In this document: piece after piece, positions 26,493 through 35,477 of the stretch
How positions within the stretch are numbered: the stretch's first letter is position 1
Layout of the letters: every line of letters starts with the position of its first letter
NCBI RefSeq assembly: GCF_004795105.1
Contig: NZ_SSBL01000002.1
Span: 1-64,000, forward strand
DNA length: 64,000 nucleotides
Reading direction: 5' to 3'
Source: Streptomyces sp. A0642
GTDB lineage: Bacteria; Actinomycetota; Actinomycetes; Streptomycetales; Streptomycetaceae
The notes under the pieces: model-generated
What the model was told of the DNA's origin: nothing
What the model saw: only the letters and a program-made list of their open reading frames with translations
Database searches by the model: none
Made by a program: the position numbers and the translations under genes

Positions 26493-27476
26493 GTGTTCAG
26501 TAACTTCCTGATCGGCCTGCGCGAGGGCCTCGAGGCCAGCCTGGTCGTCTGCATTCTCATCGCGTACCTGGTGAAGACCGGCAACCGGCACAAGCTGCTG
26601 CCGATCTGGACCGGTGTCGGCATCGCGGTCGTCGTCAGTCTGGCCTTCGGCGCCGGCCTCGAATTCGGTTCGCAGGAGATGACGTTCAAGGCCCAGGAGG
26701 CGCTGGGCGGTTCGCTGTCGATCCTCTCGGTCGGCCTGGTGACCTGGATGGTCTTCTGGATGCGGCGCACCGCGCGGCATCTCAAGGCGGAGCTGCACGG
26801 AAAGCTCGACGCGGCGCTCGCGATGGGCACCGGCGCCCTGGTCGCCACGGCACTGCTCGCCGTGGGCCGTGAGGGGCTGGAGACCTCGCTGTTCGTCTGG
26901 CGTGCGGTGCACGCCGCGGACGACGGCTGGCATCCCATGATCGGCGCGCTGCTCGGCATCCTCACCGCCGTGGTGCTGGGGTGGCTGTTCTACCGCGGGG
27001 CGTTGAGGATCAACCTGGCGAAGTTCTTCACCTGGACCGGCGGCATGCTGGTGGTCGTCGCGGCGGGCGTGCTCGCGTACGGCGTCCACGACCTGCAGGA
27101 GGCCGAGTTCATCGGCGGTCTGCGCGACCGGGCGTTCGACATCAGCGCCACGATCCCGCCGGACAGCTGGTACGGCACGCTGCTGAAGGGGACGTTCAAC
27201 TTCCAGCCGGATCCGACCGTTCTGCAGATCACGGTGTGGGCGCTGTATCTGATCCCCACCCTCGCGCTGTTCCTCGCCCCGGTAGGGTTCGGACGGTCAG
27301 AGGGCCCTGCGGTGGGGGCGACGGATCAGAAGGCGCGGAAAGCAACGGATGAGAAGCCTGAGGCCGGTTCGGCCGGCGACGGTGCTCGCGGCAGTGACGA
27401 TGCTGAGTATGACGGCGAGCGGGTGCGTGACGGTGCACGGCGAGCTGGAAGTCGTCCCGGCGGCGACGCGGTCTGA
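26493..27476 (+). CDS. efeU: Iron permease EfeU (FTR1 family)
   Basis: A 327-residue permease with seven hydrophobic helices and the two iron-binding REGLE motifs (LREGLEASLV near residue 10 and VGREGLETSLF near residue 130). It imports ferric iron produced by EfeB. The GTG start has GAAAGGGAA upstream. The last 45-60 residues are hydrophilic, repetitive and unlike EfeU; they come from the 128 nt that also encode the start of the next lipoprotein in another frame. The natural end of the EfeU fold is near residue 275. Confidence 0.92.
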   Translation: MFSNFLIGLREGLEASLVVCILIAYLVKTGNRHKLLPIWTGVGIAVVVSLAFGAGLEFGSQEMTFKAQEALGGSLSILSVGLVTWMVFWMRRTARHLKAELHGKLDAALAMGTGALVATALLAVGREGLETSLFVWRAVHAADDGWHPMIGALLGILTAVVLGWLFYRGALRINLAKFFTWTGGMLVVVAAGVLAYGVHDLQEAEFIGGLRDRAFDISATIPPDSWYGTLLKGTFNFQPDPTVLQITVWALYLIPTLALFLAPVGFGRSEGPAVGATDQKARKATDEKPEAGSAGDGARGSDDAEYDGERVRDGARRAGSRPGGDAV

Positions 27477-28341
27477 GGCCGCGCGGGCGCTGGCGGACTT
27501 CACCAGCGCGTACAACGCGGCGGACAAGGCCTACGATCCCGCGCTGGACGCGGACCAGGTCACCGGTGCGCTGGGCGCGATCAACCAGGCGGGTCTGCGG
27601 GCCCGGCAGAAGAACAACCCGCAGGGCAACGCGAACCACCGGCCGCTGGAACTGACCGACACGCACTACGTCATCCCGAAGAAGGCCGGGTGGCCGAGGT
27701 GGTTCCTCGCGGACACGGACTCCAACCGTGATCAGGACGGCGGGAAGCAGGACACCCGCTGGCTGTTCGCGTTCCTCAAGTCCGGTCCCGACGCCGGGTG
27801 GAAGGCCGCCTACCTGTCGGTCGTCACCCCGCCCCAGCTCCCCGACTTCGTGAAGGACGGCGAGGGGCGGGCCACACCGGTGCCCGCCGACAGCGGCGGA
27901 CTCGCGGTGGCCCCGGAGGACTTGGGCGCCCAGTACACGCAGTACCTCCAGAAGGGCACGCCGGACGTGTTCGCCCCGGGAACGTCCACCTCGCTCTGGC
28001 GCACCACGCGCCTGAACACCCGGCGGGCCGGGTTCTCGTACCAGTACGTCGACCAGCCACTGAACAGCGGGGCGTTCGGGCCGCTCGGAGTGGAGACGGC
28101 CGACGGTGGCGCGCTCGTCTTCTTCAGCAGCAAGCACTTCGAGCAGCAGACCGCCGCGCAGGGTCTGCGGCCGGCGGTCTCCCGGGACGTCGCGGCGCTG
28201 ATGACGGGCGAGGTACGGACCACGCTCACGAAGGAGCGGGTCTCCAGCCAGCTGGTGTACGTGCCGAAGAAGGGCGCCGGCACCGGCAAGGTGATCATGC
28301 TGAACCGGGTGCCGGGCCTGACGGCGGCGAAGGGTTCCTGA
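27349..28341 (+). CDS. Lipoprotein overlapping efeU
   Basis: A 330-residue secreted lipoprotein of unknown function. The signal has a basic start MRSLRPVRPATV, hydrophobic core and lipobox TASGC at about residue 25. The mature part is soluble, with SEAARALADFTSAYNAAD near its start and NTRRAGFSYQYVDQPLNSG later. GGAAAG lies 6 nt before the ATG. It begins 128 nt before the efeU stop, an unusually long overlap, and would be translated from the same mRNA. A role in iron uptake is plausible only from position. Confidence 0.82.
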   Translation: MRSLRPVRPATVLAAVTMLSMTASGCVTVHGELEVVPAATRSEAARALADFTSAYNAADKAYDPALDADQVTGALGAINQAGLRARQKNNPQGNANHRPLELTDTHYVIPKKAGWPRWFLADTDSNRDQDGGKQDTRWLFAFLKSGPDAGWKAAYLSVVTPPQLPDFVKDGEGRATPVPADSGGLAVAPEDLGAQYTQYLQKGTPDVFAPGTSTSLWRTTRLNTRRAGFSYQYVDQPLNSGAFGPLGVETADGGALVFFSSKHFEQQTAAQGLRPAVSRDVAALMTGEVRTTLTKERVSSQLVYVPKKGAGTGKVIMLNRVPGLTAAKGS

Positions 28342-28381
28342 GGGCTTCCGTCCGCCCGGCGGACTTCTCGGGCGGCCGTCC

Positions 28382-28410
28382 GAGGGCTCTCCCCGCGGTG
28401 GGGGGCCCTC
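28382..28410. terminator. Terminator hairpin after efe operon
   Basis: GAGGGC...CCCC pairs with GGGG...GCCCTC around a GCGGT loop, between the convergent lipoprotein and Prim-Pol-like genes. Confidence 0.6.
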
Positions 28411-28427
28411 GCCGGTCCGCGTCCCGG

Positions 28428-29174
28428 TTACCGGCTCAGCGGCCAGGCCACCGACTCGTGGTCGACGTCGCTCTGCTCCGCGGATCCCACGAAACGCGCG
28501 CACGCGTCCGTCAGCGTCTCCAGCAGGGTCAGCGGGTCGGGCAGCGGATTCTCCGGGCCGCGCACCCAGCTGACGTCCAGCTCACCGGGGAGCTTGGCCG
28601 GCGGCAGCAGCACATAGCTGCCCCGGCAGTGCCACCGGAGCCCGGGGTGCTCGTCCATCGTCTCGGGGTGGCAGTCCAGCTCGCACGGCCACCACTCGTC
28701 CTCGTCCTCCGGCGTGCCGCGCGTCGCGGTGAAGAAGAGCATCCGGTCGTCGCCGGACGTGGCCACCGGGCCCACGTCGATCCCGGCGGCGAGGAGCCGC
28801 TCCAGCGCCTGCGTGCCGGCCGACAGCGGGACGTCGAGGACGTCATGGATCAGGCCGGTCGCCGTGATGAAGTTGGCGTGCGGCTGGCTGCCGGCCCAGC
28901 GCTCGATCTGGGCGCGGTCCGTCGTGGACTGCGTCTGCCAGGCGAAGGAGAGGGGGTGCCTGGCGGGGGTGGGACATCCGACGCGTTCACACGAACATCG
29001 GTAACCGACGGGGTGGGCGGCGGGCGCGATCGGCATCCCGGCCTCGGCGACCGCCAGGAGCAGCTCCACTCGCGCGGTGCCGTCGGCATCACCCTGCTGC
29101 GGCTTGGGCCGTCGGCGCAGCCAGTGGGAAATCCTGCTCTCTGAGCCGCGAGCACGGCTGAAATCGGTGCCCAT
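28428..29174 (-). CDS. Bifunctional primase/polymerase (Prim-Pol) domain protein
   Basis: A 248-residue protein with a predicted AEP-type Prim-Pol domain. It shows the N-terminal GMPIAPAAHP, a Cys cluster YRCSCERVGCPTPARHPLS, the IERWAGSQPHANFITATG segment and HDVLDVP, where the catalytic DxD-type acidic pair would lie but is not perfect. Such domains synthesise nucleic acid in phages and plasmids. The gene is stand-alone, with no helicase or mobile genes nearby, so it may be a domesticated, possibly inactive copy. AAGGGGATAG precedes the ATG. Confidence 0.75.
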   Translation of the reverse strand: MGTDFSRARGSESRISHWLRRRPKPQQGDADGTARVELLLAVAEAGMPIAPAAHPVGYRCSCERVGCPTPARHPLSFAWQTQSTTDRAQIERWAGSQPHANFITATGLIHDVLDVPLSAGTQALERLLAAGIDVGPVATSGDDRMLFFTATRGTPEDEDEWWPCELDCHPETMDEHPGLRWHCRGSYVLLPPAKLPGELDVSWVRGPENPLPDPLTLLETLTDACARFVGSAEQSDVDHESVAWPLSR

Positions 29175-29525
29175 CTATCCCCTTACCTCAAGCGTTGCCC
29201 CTGCCCATGGTCCCACCATCCTGCGCTCGGGGTGGCCAGAGTCCTGAAGCGGGGTACCGTGACCGATGACCCGACGTGTCCGTTATCGCACTTATTGCCA
29301 GGAAATGGCGGGCGAATGTGCGGTGATCGGAGGCCCGGAAGGGGGTGTCCCCCACCCTCAGGGGCGACGGGCCGGTCACACGTCACACAGCTGTACGGAA
29401 CCACCCGATCGGTCCACTGTGCCCGCGGCCCCGGACGGCGCACCATGGGCTCACGCACACACCCGTGCGACGCACCGGCCGCAGCGGCCACCAATGCCGC
29501 CGCGACGATTCGTGAGGAGCCCTCG
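29175..29525. other. Intergenic region before the amidinotransferase gene
   Basis: No gene is supported in these 351 nt. An AT-richer patch near 29280-29305 may hold promoter elements, and GGGGG-TGT-CCCCC at 29341-29353 forms a short hairpin. The GAGGAG at 29513-29518 is the ribosome site of the next gene. Confidence 0.5.
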
Positions 29526-30341
29526 TTGCCTCGTGAAGCCACACCCCGCCGCTACCTGATGTGCCCCCCGACGCACTTCAAGGTGACGTATTCCATCAAC
29601 CCGTGGATGGACCCCACCAAACCCGTCGACCTCCCGCTGGCGCAGACCCAGTGGGAGGACCTGCGCGACCGCTACCGTGCCTTCGGCCACACCGTCGAGC
29701 TGCTCACGCCCGACCCGGACCTGCCGGACATGGTCTTCGCCGCCAACGGGGCCACCGTCGTCGACGGCCGGGTCCTGGGGGCCCGGTTCGCGTACCAGGA
29801 ACGGTTCCCGGAAGCGGCCGCCCACCGCGACTGGTTCCACGGCCACGGCTTCACCGAGATCCAGGAGCCCGCCCACGTCAACGAGGGCGAGGGCGATTTC
29901 GCGGTCACCTCCTCGTACGTGCTGGCGGGGCGCGGCTTCCGGTCCAGCCCGCTCTCGCACGGCGAGGCGCAGGAGTTCTTCGGGCGGCCGGTGATCGGGC
30001 TGGATCTGGTCGACCCGCGCTACTACCACCTGGACACGGCGCTGAGCGTCCTCGACGAAGCGGCCGGCGAGATCATGTACTACCCGGGCGCCTTCTCACC
30101 GGGCAGCCGGGCCGTGCTGGCACGTCTCTTCCCGGACGCGCTGATCGCCGACGAGGCGGACGCCGCCGCACTCGGGCTGAACGCGGTGAGCGACGGACTC
30201 CACGTCCTGCTGCCGCAGGCCGCCACGGGCCTGTTCGACCCACTGCGCGAGCGCGGCTTCGAGCCCGTCCCGATGGATCTCGGGGAACTGCTCAAGGGCG
30301 GCGGCAGCGTGAAGTGCTGCACGCAGGAGCTGCGGCCTTAG
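29526..30341 (+). CDS. Dimethylarginine dimethylaminohydrolase/amidinotransferase family enzyme
   Basis: A 271-residue guanidino-modifying enzyme with the pentein fold. The start is a TTG preceded by GAGGAG, giving the conserved opening PREATPRRYLMCPPTHF. Motifs include FAANGATVV, GEGDFAVT, YYHLDTALSVLD with the catalytic His, and the C-terminal SVKCCTQELRP with the nucleophile Cys. Members hydrolyse methylarginines to citrulline or transfer amidino groups. Substrate and pathway are uncertain, as no arginine or ornithine genes are adjacent. Confidence 0.87.
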   Translation: MPREATPRRYLMCPPTHFKVTYSINPWMDPTKPVDLPLAQTQWEDLRDRYRAFGHTVELLTPDPDLPDMVFAANGATVVDGRVLGARFAYQERFPEAAAHRDWFHGHGFTEIQEPAHVNEGEGDFAVTSSYVLAGRGFRSSPLSHGEAQEFFGRPVIGLDLVDPRYYHLDTALSVLDEAAGEIMYYPGAFSPGSRAVLARLFPDALIADEADAAALGLNAVSDGLHVLLPQAATGLFDPLRERGFEPVPMDLGELLKGGGSVKCCTQELRP

Positions 30342-30401
30342 GGCGTGTTTTGAAAGTCCCGCCCGCCCTTCGGGCGGACGGCGCTACTTTCGAAACACGC
30401 C
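30342..30401. repeat. 60-bp palindrome between convergent stops
   Basis: GGCGTGTTTTGAAAGT at 30342-30357 is repeated inverted, with one mismatch, at 30386-30401. A GCCCGCCC/GGGCGG hairpin sits in the centre. The stop codon of each flanking gene abuts an end of the element, so it may act as a bidirectional terminator or be an inserted element. Confidence 0.7.
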
Positions 30402-31399
30402 TAGGGCATCTCCTGCGGGGGCGGCCAGGCGTCGCCCCAGTCGGCGTCCCGGGCGGCGCGGTACAGCTCGCCGTGCCGCTTGGTGACCGTCGCGCGCCGC
30501 AGCGCCTCGTCCCGGGTGCAGAGCTCCAGCAGTACCTGGCCCTTGCGGATCTGCGGCCGGCGCGTGACCCGCGCCTCCACGGGCCGGGGGGTGAAGCGGG
30601 TGGCGACGACGTAGCTGAACTTCTCGTCCTCGTACGGCAGTGAGCCGCCCTTCACCTTCCGGTGCAGCGAGGAGCGGCTGACCCGGGCCGAGAAGTGGCA
30701 CCAGTCCGTGCCCGGCTCGATGGGGCAGGCGTCGCTGTGCGGGCAGGGCGCGGCGACGGTGAGCCCTGCGGCGATCAGCCGGTCCCGGGCCTCGATGACG
30801 CGGGCGTAGCCGTCGGGGGTGCCCGGCTCGACGACCACGACGGCCTGCGCGGCACGGGCCGCGGCGTCGACGAGCGCGGTCCGGGCCTCGGGCGTGAGCT
30901 CGCCCAGCACGTACGAGACGGTCACCAGGTCGGCGGCGTCCAGAGCGAGGTCCTTACCGATCCTCGCCCGTTGCCACTGGGCGGCGCGCAGGCCGGGGAG
31001 GCCGGAGACCCCGGCCAGTTCCCGGCCCAGCTCCAGGGCCGGCTCGGCCCAGTCCAGGACGGTGGTCCGGGGCCCGTCCCAGGCCCCGGCGACCGCCCAG
31101 CTCGCCGCGCCGGTGCCACCGCCGACGTCGGTGTGCGTGGCCGGCGCCCACTCGGGGGCGGCGTCGCGCAGGGCGTCGAGGGCGGATCGTACCGCCTCGA
31201 AGGTCGCGGGCATCCGGTACGCGGCGTACGCGGCGACGTCCGAACGGTCGCGGAGCAGCGGGGCGCCGGTGGGAGTGGTTCCCCGGTAGTTGGCGATGAG
31301 CCGGTCGACGGCCTGGGTGGCCTGCTTGGGCGGCAGCCCGTCGAGGAGTGCGGCCAGGGCGGCGCGCAGGGCTTCCGCGGTGGGGAGGGTGGCGTTCAC
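30401..31399 (-). CDS. Rsm22-type small ribosomal subunit methyltransferase-like protein
   Basis: A 332-residue protein of the Rsm22 family, linked to small ribosomal subunit assembly in mitochondria. SAM motif I appears as DVGGGTGAASWAV at about residue 95, with YRMPATFEAVRSALD before it and LVTVSYVLGELTP after. A four-Cys/His cluster APCPHSDACPIEPGTDWCHF may bind an iron-sulfur cluster or zinc. The bacterial target is not known. A TACAAT -10 element (31406-31411 on the plus coordinate) lies six bases before the GTG at 31399, so the transcript is probably leaderless. Confidence 0.88.
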   Translation of the reverse strand: MNATLPTAEALRAALAALLDGLPPKQATQAVDRLIANYRGTTPTGAPLLRDRSDVAAYAAYRMPATFEAVRSALDALRDAAPEWAPATHTDVGGGTGAASWAVAGAWDGPRTTVLDWAEPALELGRELAGVSGLPGLRAAQWQRARIGKDLALDAADLVTVSYVLGELTPEARTALVDAAARAAQAVVVVEPGTPDGYARVIEARDRLIAAGLTVAAPCPHSDACPIEPGTDWCHFSARVSRSSLHRKVKGGSLPYEDEKFSYVVATRFTPRPVEARVTRRPQIRKGQVLLELCTRDEALRRATVTKRHGELYRAARDADWGDAWPPPQEMP

Positions 31400-31687
31400 C
31401 GAGGAATTGTAGGCGCACGCGTGCGGCCCGGGGTCCGTACGGCATCGCGACAGAACGGCGACGGAACGAGCGTCACATGGGGGGTGGATGCAGGAGCGGG
31501 GCCCGGTGCGTGCAGCGGCGCGGCGGCGGTCGGGAGCGGGGAGGAGCCCGGGTGAGGGACCACAACGCCGCAGGTGCGCGTGCCCGGCCCCGCGACGCCG
31601 CCCCCCGGGGGCCGGTCGGCCTGGGGCCTCCGCACCAGTTGCTACGCTGACCGGCGCGAGGACGGGGCACGGCTCACCGGGGGGACC

Positions 31688-33037
31688 ATGAGACTGAAGT
31701 TCGCGCGCCTGGCTCCGGCCGGCGGCGGGTCCACGCGGCAGAGGGCGGTGCGCCTGGCTCTCGTGGGCGGGGTGCTGGTACTGGCCCTGCTGCTCCTGCT
31801 CGCCACCTGCGGAGGCGGCGGGAAGGACGCCGCCCCGCCGGCGAAGCCGAAGAAGAGCACGGGCCCGGCGACGCAGCTGACCGTCCCGCCCGCCTACACG
31901 ACCCGGCGCGGCTGGGAGCTCGTCGACACCTCTCCCGACTACGCGCTCTCGCGGACCACGGGACGCCTCGGCTATCTGGTGCGGACGGCCGAGGGCGAGT
32001 ACCGGCTGCGGACCATCGACTCGGAGACCGGGCGGGCCGGCTGGAGCGGGGACGCCTGGCGCCCGCCGGCCGCCGCGCACTTCCCGAAGCTGCTCACCGT
32101 CACCGCGGACGGCCGGGAGTACTTCGTGACCTGGTCGTACGGAAAGGTGGGCGAGGACGCGCCGGCGCCCGCCGACCGGATCGTCTCGCTCGACGTGTAC
32201 ACCGTGGAGGACGGCGGCCGGCAGCGCGTCGAGGTGCCGTGGGCCACGGCGCCGACCGTCACCGCCACCGGCCCCGGGATCGTGATCGGTGACGGCGGGA
32301 CGACGAGCGCGGTGGTGGACCCGGCGACGGGGAGGATCACCAGGGTCCCCGCCAAGGCGCTGAAGTACCCCAAGGGCTGCGCGTCCTGCAAGCAGCTCAC
32401 GGAGGTGCGCGGGCTGACGTCGAAGGGCCTGCTGGTGAGCGGGGCCCGGGAGTTCTGGGTGCAGGGCGGCTGGTTCAGCCGGAACGTGGCGCCCGCGGGC
32501 GCCGACCCGCGGAGCGGCGTCCCCACGTCCGTGTCCCCCGGCGTGCTGCTGGCGAAGTGGCAGCTCGCCAAGGGATCGAAGCGCGCCGCCACCCACGACC
32601 TGTGGACCGTGCACGACACGGAGACGGGCAAGGCCCTGGTCTCCGTCCAGTGCCACAAGCCGGCGATCGCGCCGGGCCAGTACCCGCAGGCGGTGGTCTC
32701 ACCGTCGGGCGGCTATCTGGTGGCCGGGAACCTCGCGTTCGACCTGGAGGCCGGGAAGGGCTTCTGCTTCGAGGACACCGAGGGGTCCAGGACGCTCGCC
32801 CTGGCGTCCGTGACCGACAGCGGAACGGCGTACGGGGCGACGAGGGTGCGCAACGCGGCGGACGCGCTGGCCGGGGGCGGCTTCCCCGTCGAGGCCGACG
32901 TCTCGACGGGGTCGACCGAGATGCTGGCGCCGAACGTGCGGATGCCCGGCGCGGAGGGCGCCGAGGGGATCGGGCTGTTCCGCTGGTCCGACGACAAGGA
33001 CCGGCTGCACCTGATCGGCTACCCCCGGGCGGACTGA
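31688..33037 (+). CDS. Exported membrane-anchored protein, possible beta-propeller
   Basis: A 449-residue protein with one N-terminal membrane segment (about residues 20-42, VRLALVGGVLVLALLLLLAT), a Pro/Lys-rich linker and a long beta-rich outer domain. Repeated patterns such as YALSRTTGRLGYLVRT, DRIVSLDVYTVEDG and GGYLVAGNLAFDLEAG suggest propeller-like blades. Four Cys occur, including CASCKQL. No enzyme motif is seen. A run of Gs ends about 3 nt before the ATG at 31688. Its last 19 nt overlap the convergent MFS gene. Confidence 0.75.
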   Translation: MRLKFARLAPAGGGSTRQRAVRLALVGGVLVLALLLLLATCGGGGKDAAPPAKPKKSTGPATQLTVPPAYTTRRGWELVDTSPDYALSRTTGRLGYLVRTAEGEYRLRTIDSETGRAGWSGDAWRPPAAAHFPKLLTVTADGREYFVTWSYGKVGEDAPAPADRIVSLDVYTVEDGGRQRVEVPWATAPTVTATGPGIVIGDGGTTSAVVDPATGRITRVPAKALKYPKGCASCKQLTEVRGLTSKGLLVSGAREFWVQGGWFSRNVAPAGADPRSGVPTSVSPGVLLAKWQLAKGSKRAATHDLWTVHDTETGKALVSVQCHKPAIAPGQYPQAVVSPSGGYLVAGNLAFDLEAGKGFCFEDTEGSRTLALASVTDSGTAYGATRVRNAADALAGGGFPVEADVSTGSTEMLAPNVRMPGAEGAEGIGLFRWSDDKDRLHLIGYPRAD

Positions 33038-34383
33038 CCCCCGGAGGCGGACGGACCGGCCGTTCGGTCTCCGGCCCGCTGCCAGGGCCGGCACAGACCG
33101 AGGAAGCACGCCATCGCGCCCACGGCGCACACCAGCTGCACCACGGCCATCGGGACGGCCGTCGCCTCCCCCGCGATGCCGACGAGCGGCGAGGCCACGG
33201 CGCCGATCATGAACTGCGAGGTGCCGAGCAGCGCGGAGGCGGAACCGGCGGCGTGCTTGGTGCGCATCAGCGCCTGGGTGTTGGTGTTCGGCATCGCCAG
33301 GCCCATCGCCGACATCAGGACGAACAGGCCGGTCGCCACCGGCACGAGCCCAACCTTCCCGAAGACCCCGGACGTCATCAGCAGCAGCGCCGTCGCGGCG
33401 AGCACGATGACCGCGAGCCCGAAGCCGAGCGCCTTGTCGAGGCTGACCCGGCCGACGAGGATCTTGCCGTTGATCTGGCCGACGGTGATCAGCCCGATGG
33501 AGTTGATGCCGAAGAGCAGGCTGAACGTCTGGGGCGAGGCGCCGTAGATCTCCTGCACGACGAACGGAGAGGCGCTCACGTACGCGAAGAGCGCGGCGAA
33601 GGCGAGGCTGCCCGCGATCATGTAGCCGCTGAAGACGCGGTCGGCGAGCAGCCCGCGCATGGTGCGCAGCGCCTCCCCGATGCCGCCGGTGTGGCGTTCC
33701 GCGGGCGGCAGCGTCTCGTGCAGCCACTTCCGGACGACGAGGGTGAGCAGGAGGCCGATGACGGTGAGGACGGCGAAGATGCCCCGCCAGTCGGTGATCC
33801 TCAGGACCTGTCCGCCGATGACGGGGGCGATGACGGGCGCGACGCCGGAGATCAGCATCAGCGTCGAGAAGAACCTCGCCATGTCCTCGCCCTCGTACAG
33901 GTCGCGCACGACGGCCCGGGCGATGACGATGCCGGCCGCGCCGGCGAGACCCTGCAGCAACCGGAAGCCGATGAGGAGTTCGGCGGTCGGGGCGAAGACG
34001 CAGATCGCCGTGGCGAGTACGTAGACGATCATCCCGAGGAGCAGCGGGCGGCGCCGGCCCCAGCGGTCGCTCATCGGGCCGACGACGACCTGGCCGAGGG
34101 CCATGCCGGTGAGGCAGGCGGTCAGGGTGAGCTGGACCGTGGCGGCGGGTGCGTGCAGCGAGTCGGTGACGGCGGGGAGCGCCGGGAGGTACATGTCCAT
34201 GGACAGCGGCGGGAGCGCGGTCAGTCCGCCGAGGACCAGGGTGACGAGGAGTCCGGTGCGCCGGGTGGTGGCGGCGGGGCCGGGAGGAAGGGGGACGGGC
34301 GTGACGGGAAGTCCGGCCCCGGTGTCGGGCGTGGGTATCTGCTGGGCTCGGCTGACGCCGCTCTCCGGCATTCTCATCTCCAT
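33019..34383 (-). CDS. MFS drug exporter, Bcr/CflA family
   Basis: A 454-residue proton-coupled exporter with 12 helices after a 45-residue Pro/Thr-rich hydrophilic tail. Motif A appears as GPMSDRWGRRRPLLLG and the DHA1 signature as LPPLSMDMYLPALPAV. The Bcr/CflA family exports bicyclomycin, chloramphenicol-like and sulfonamide drugs; substrate here is unknown. ATGs at 34383, 34377 and 34371 are in frame, and GGAG fits the last best, so the start may be four codons later. It is divergent from the Gfo/Idh/MocA gene. Confidence 0.9.
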   Translation of the reverse strand: MEMRMPESGVSRAQQIPTPDTGAGLPVTPVPLPPGPAATTRRTGLLVTLVLGGLTALPPLSMDMYLPALPAVTDSLHAPAATVQLTLTACLTGMALGQVVVGPMSDRWGRRRPLLLGMIVYVLATAICVFAPTAELLIGFRLLQGLAGAAGIVIARAVVRDLYEGEDMARFFSTLMLISGVAPVIAPVIGGQVLRITDWRGIFAVLTVIGLLLTLVVRKWLHETLPPAERHTGGIGEALRTMRGLLADRVFSGYMIAGSLAFAALFAYVSASPFVVQEIYGASPQTFSLLFGINSIGLITVGQINGKILVGRVSLDKALGFGLAVIVLAATALLLMTSGVFGKVGLVPVATGLFVLMSAMGLAMPNTNTQALMRTKHAAGSASALLGTSQFMIGAVASPLVGIAGEATAVPMAVVQLVCAVGAMACFLGLCRPWQRAGDRTAGPSASGGQSARG

Positions 34384-34400
34384 AGTTGTGGAATCCGCCT

Positions 34401-34406
34401 CTATGC
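34401..34406 (+). promoter_or_regulatory. Candidate -10 for oxidoreductase gene
   Basis: TATGCT lies 45 nt before the ATG of the Gfo/Idh/MocA gene, within the 67-bp divergent gap. No good -35 is visible, so this is tentative. Confidence 0.35.
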
Positions 34407-34450
34407 TCTCAGCTCAGCCGGAATGGTCGACACCTTTTGTGGGAGCGTGC

Positions 34451-35455
34451 ATGAGCAGGACTGTCCGTTGGGGCGTGCTGGCGACAGGTGGGATCGCGGC
34501 GACTTTCACCGCTGACCTGCAGGCGATGCCCGATGCGGAGGTGGTGGCCGTGGCCTCCCGTACGGACGCCTCGGCGCAGGCGTTCGCGGAGCGGTTCGGG
34601 ATACCTCGGGCGTACGGGAGCTGGGCGGGGCTCGTCGCCGACGAGGAGGTCGACGTGGTGTACGTGGCCACACCGCACTCCGCGCACCGGGAGGCGGCCG
34701 CCCTCGCCCTGGAGGCCGGGAAGCACGTGCTGTGCGAGAAGGCGTTCACGATCAACGAGCGCGAGGCCCGGGAGCTCGTGAAGCTCGCCCGGGACCGCGG
34801 TCTCTTCCTGATGGAGGCGATGTGGACGTACTGCAACCCGGTCATCCGGCGGATGACGGAGCTGGTGCGGGACGGGGCGATCGGTGAAGTCCGCAGCGTG
34901 CAGGCCGACTTCGGCTTCGCGGGTGACATCGACGCCGGGCACCGGCTGCGTGACCCCGCGCTGGGCGGCGGGGCGTTGCTGGACCTGGGGGTCTACCCGG
35001 TGTCGTTCGCGCACCTGGCGCTGGGCGAGCCGGACCGGGTGCAGGCCGACGCGCTGCTGTCGCCGGAGGGCGTCGACCTGAACACCGGCATGCTGCTGGG
35101 CTGGGAGTCGGGCGCGAACGCCCTGCTGTCCTGCTCGCTCGTCGGGCACCACCCGACGGCCGCCACGGTCATCGGGACGGCCGGCCGGATCGACTTCCCG
35201 CAGAGCTTCTTCTATCCGCAGAGCTTCGTCCTGCACCGGGCGGGCGCGGAGCCGGAGGAGATCAGCTCCGGTCCGGGGCCGCAGGGTCTGACGGGGATGC
35301 AGTTCGAGGCGGCCGAGGTGATGCGCGCGGTCCGGGCCGGCGAGACGGAGTCGCCGCTGGTGCCGCTGGACGGTTCGCTCGCGGTGATGCGGACGCTCGA
35401 CGCGGTACGTGAGCGCATCGGCGTCCGCTACCCCGTGGACGGCCTGGCGTCCTGA
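34451..35455 (+). CDS. Gfo/Idh/MocA family oxidoreductase
   Basis: A 334-residue NAD(P)-dependent dehydrogenase. The Rossmann motif GVLATGGIAATFTADL is at the N-terminus, followed by VVYVATPHSAHREAA and the catalytic-type EKAFTINEREA. The substrate domain starts near residue 120 (FLMEAMWTYCNPV), a sequence seen in trans-1,2-dihydrobenzene-1,2-diol or xylose dehydrogenase-like members. The natural substrate is unknown. GGGAGC precedes the ATG by 4-9 nt. Confidence 0.9.
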   Translation: MSRTVRWGVLATGGIAATFTADLQAMPDAEVVAVASRTDASAQAFAERFGIPRAYGSWAGLVADEEVDVVYVATPHSAHREAAALALEAGKHVLCEKAFTINEREARELVKLARDRGLFLMEAMWTYCNPVIRRMTELVRDGAIGEVRSVQADFGFAGDIDAGHRLRDPALGGGALLDLGVYPVSFAHLALGEPDRVQADALLSPEGVDLNTGMLLGWESGANALLSCSLVGHHPTAATVIGTAGRIDFPQSFFYPQSFVLHRAGAEPEEISSGPGPQGLTGMQFEAAEVMRAVRAGETESPLVPLDGSLAVMRTLDAVRERIGVRYPVDGLAS

Positions 35456-35477
35456 GGCCCTGAGGACCAGGCCGGGG

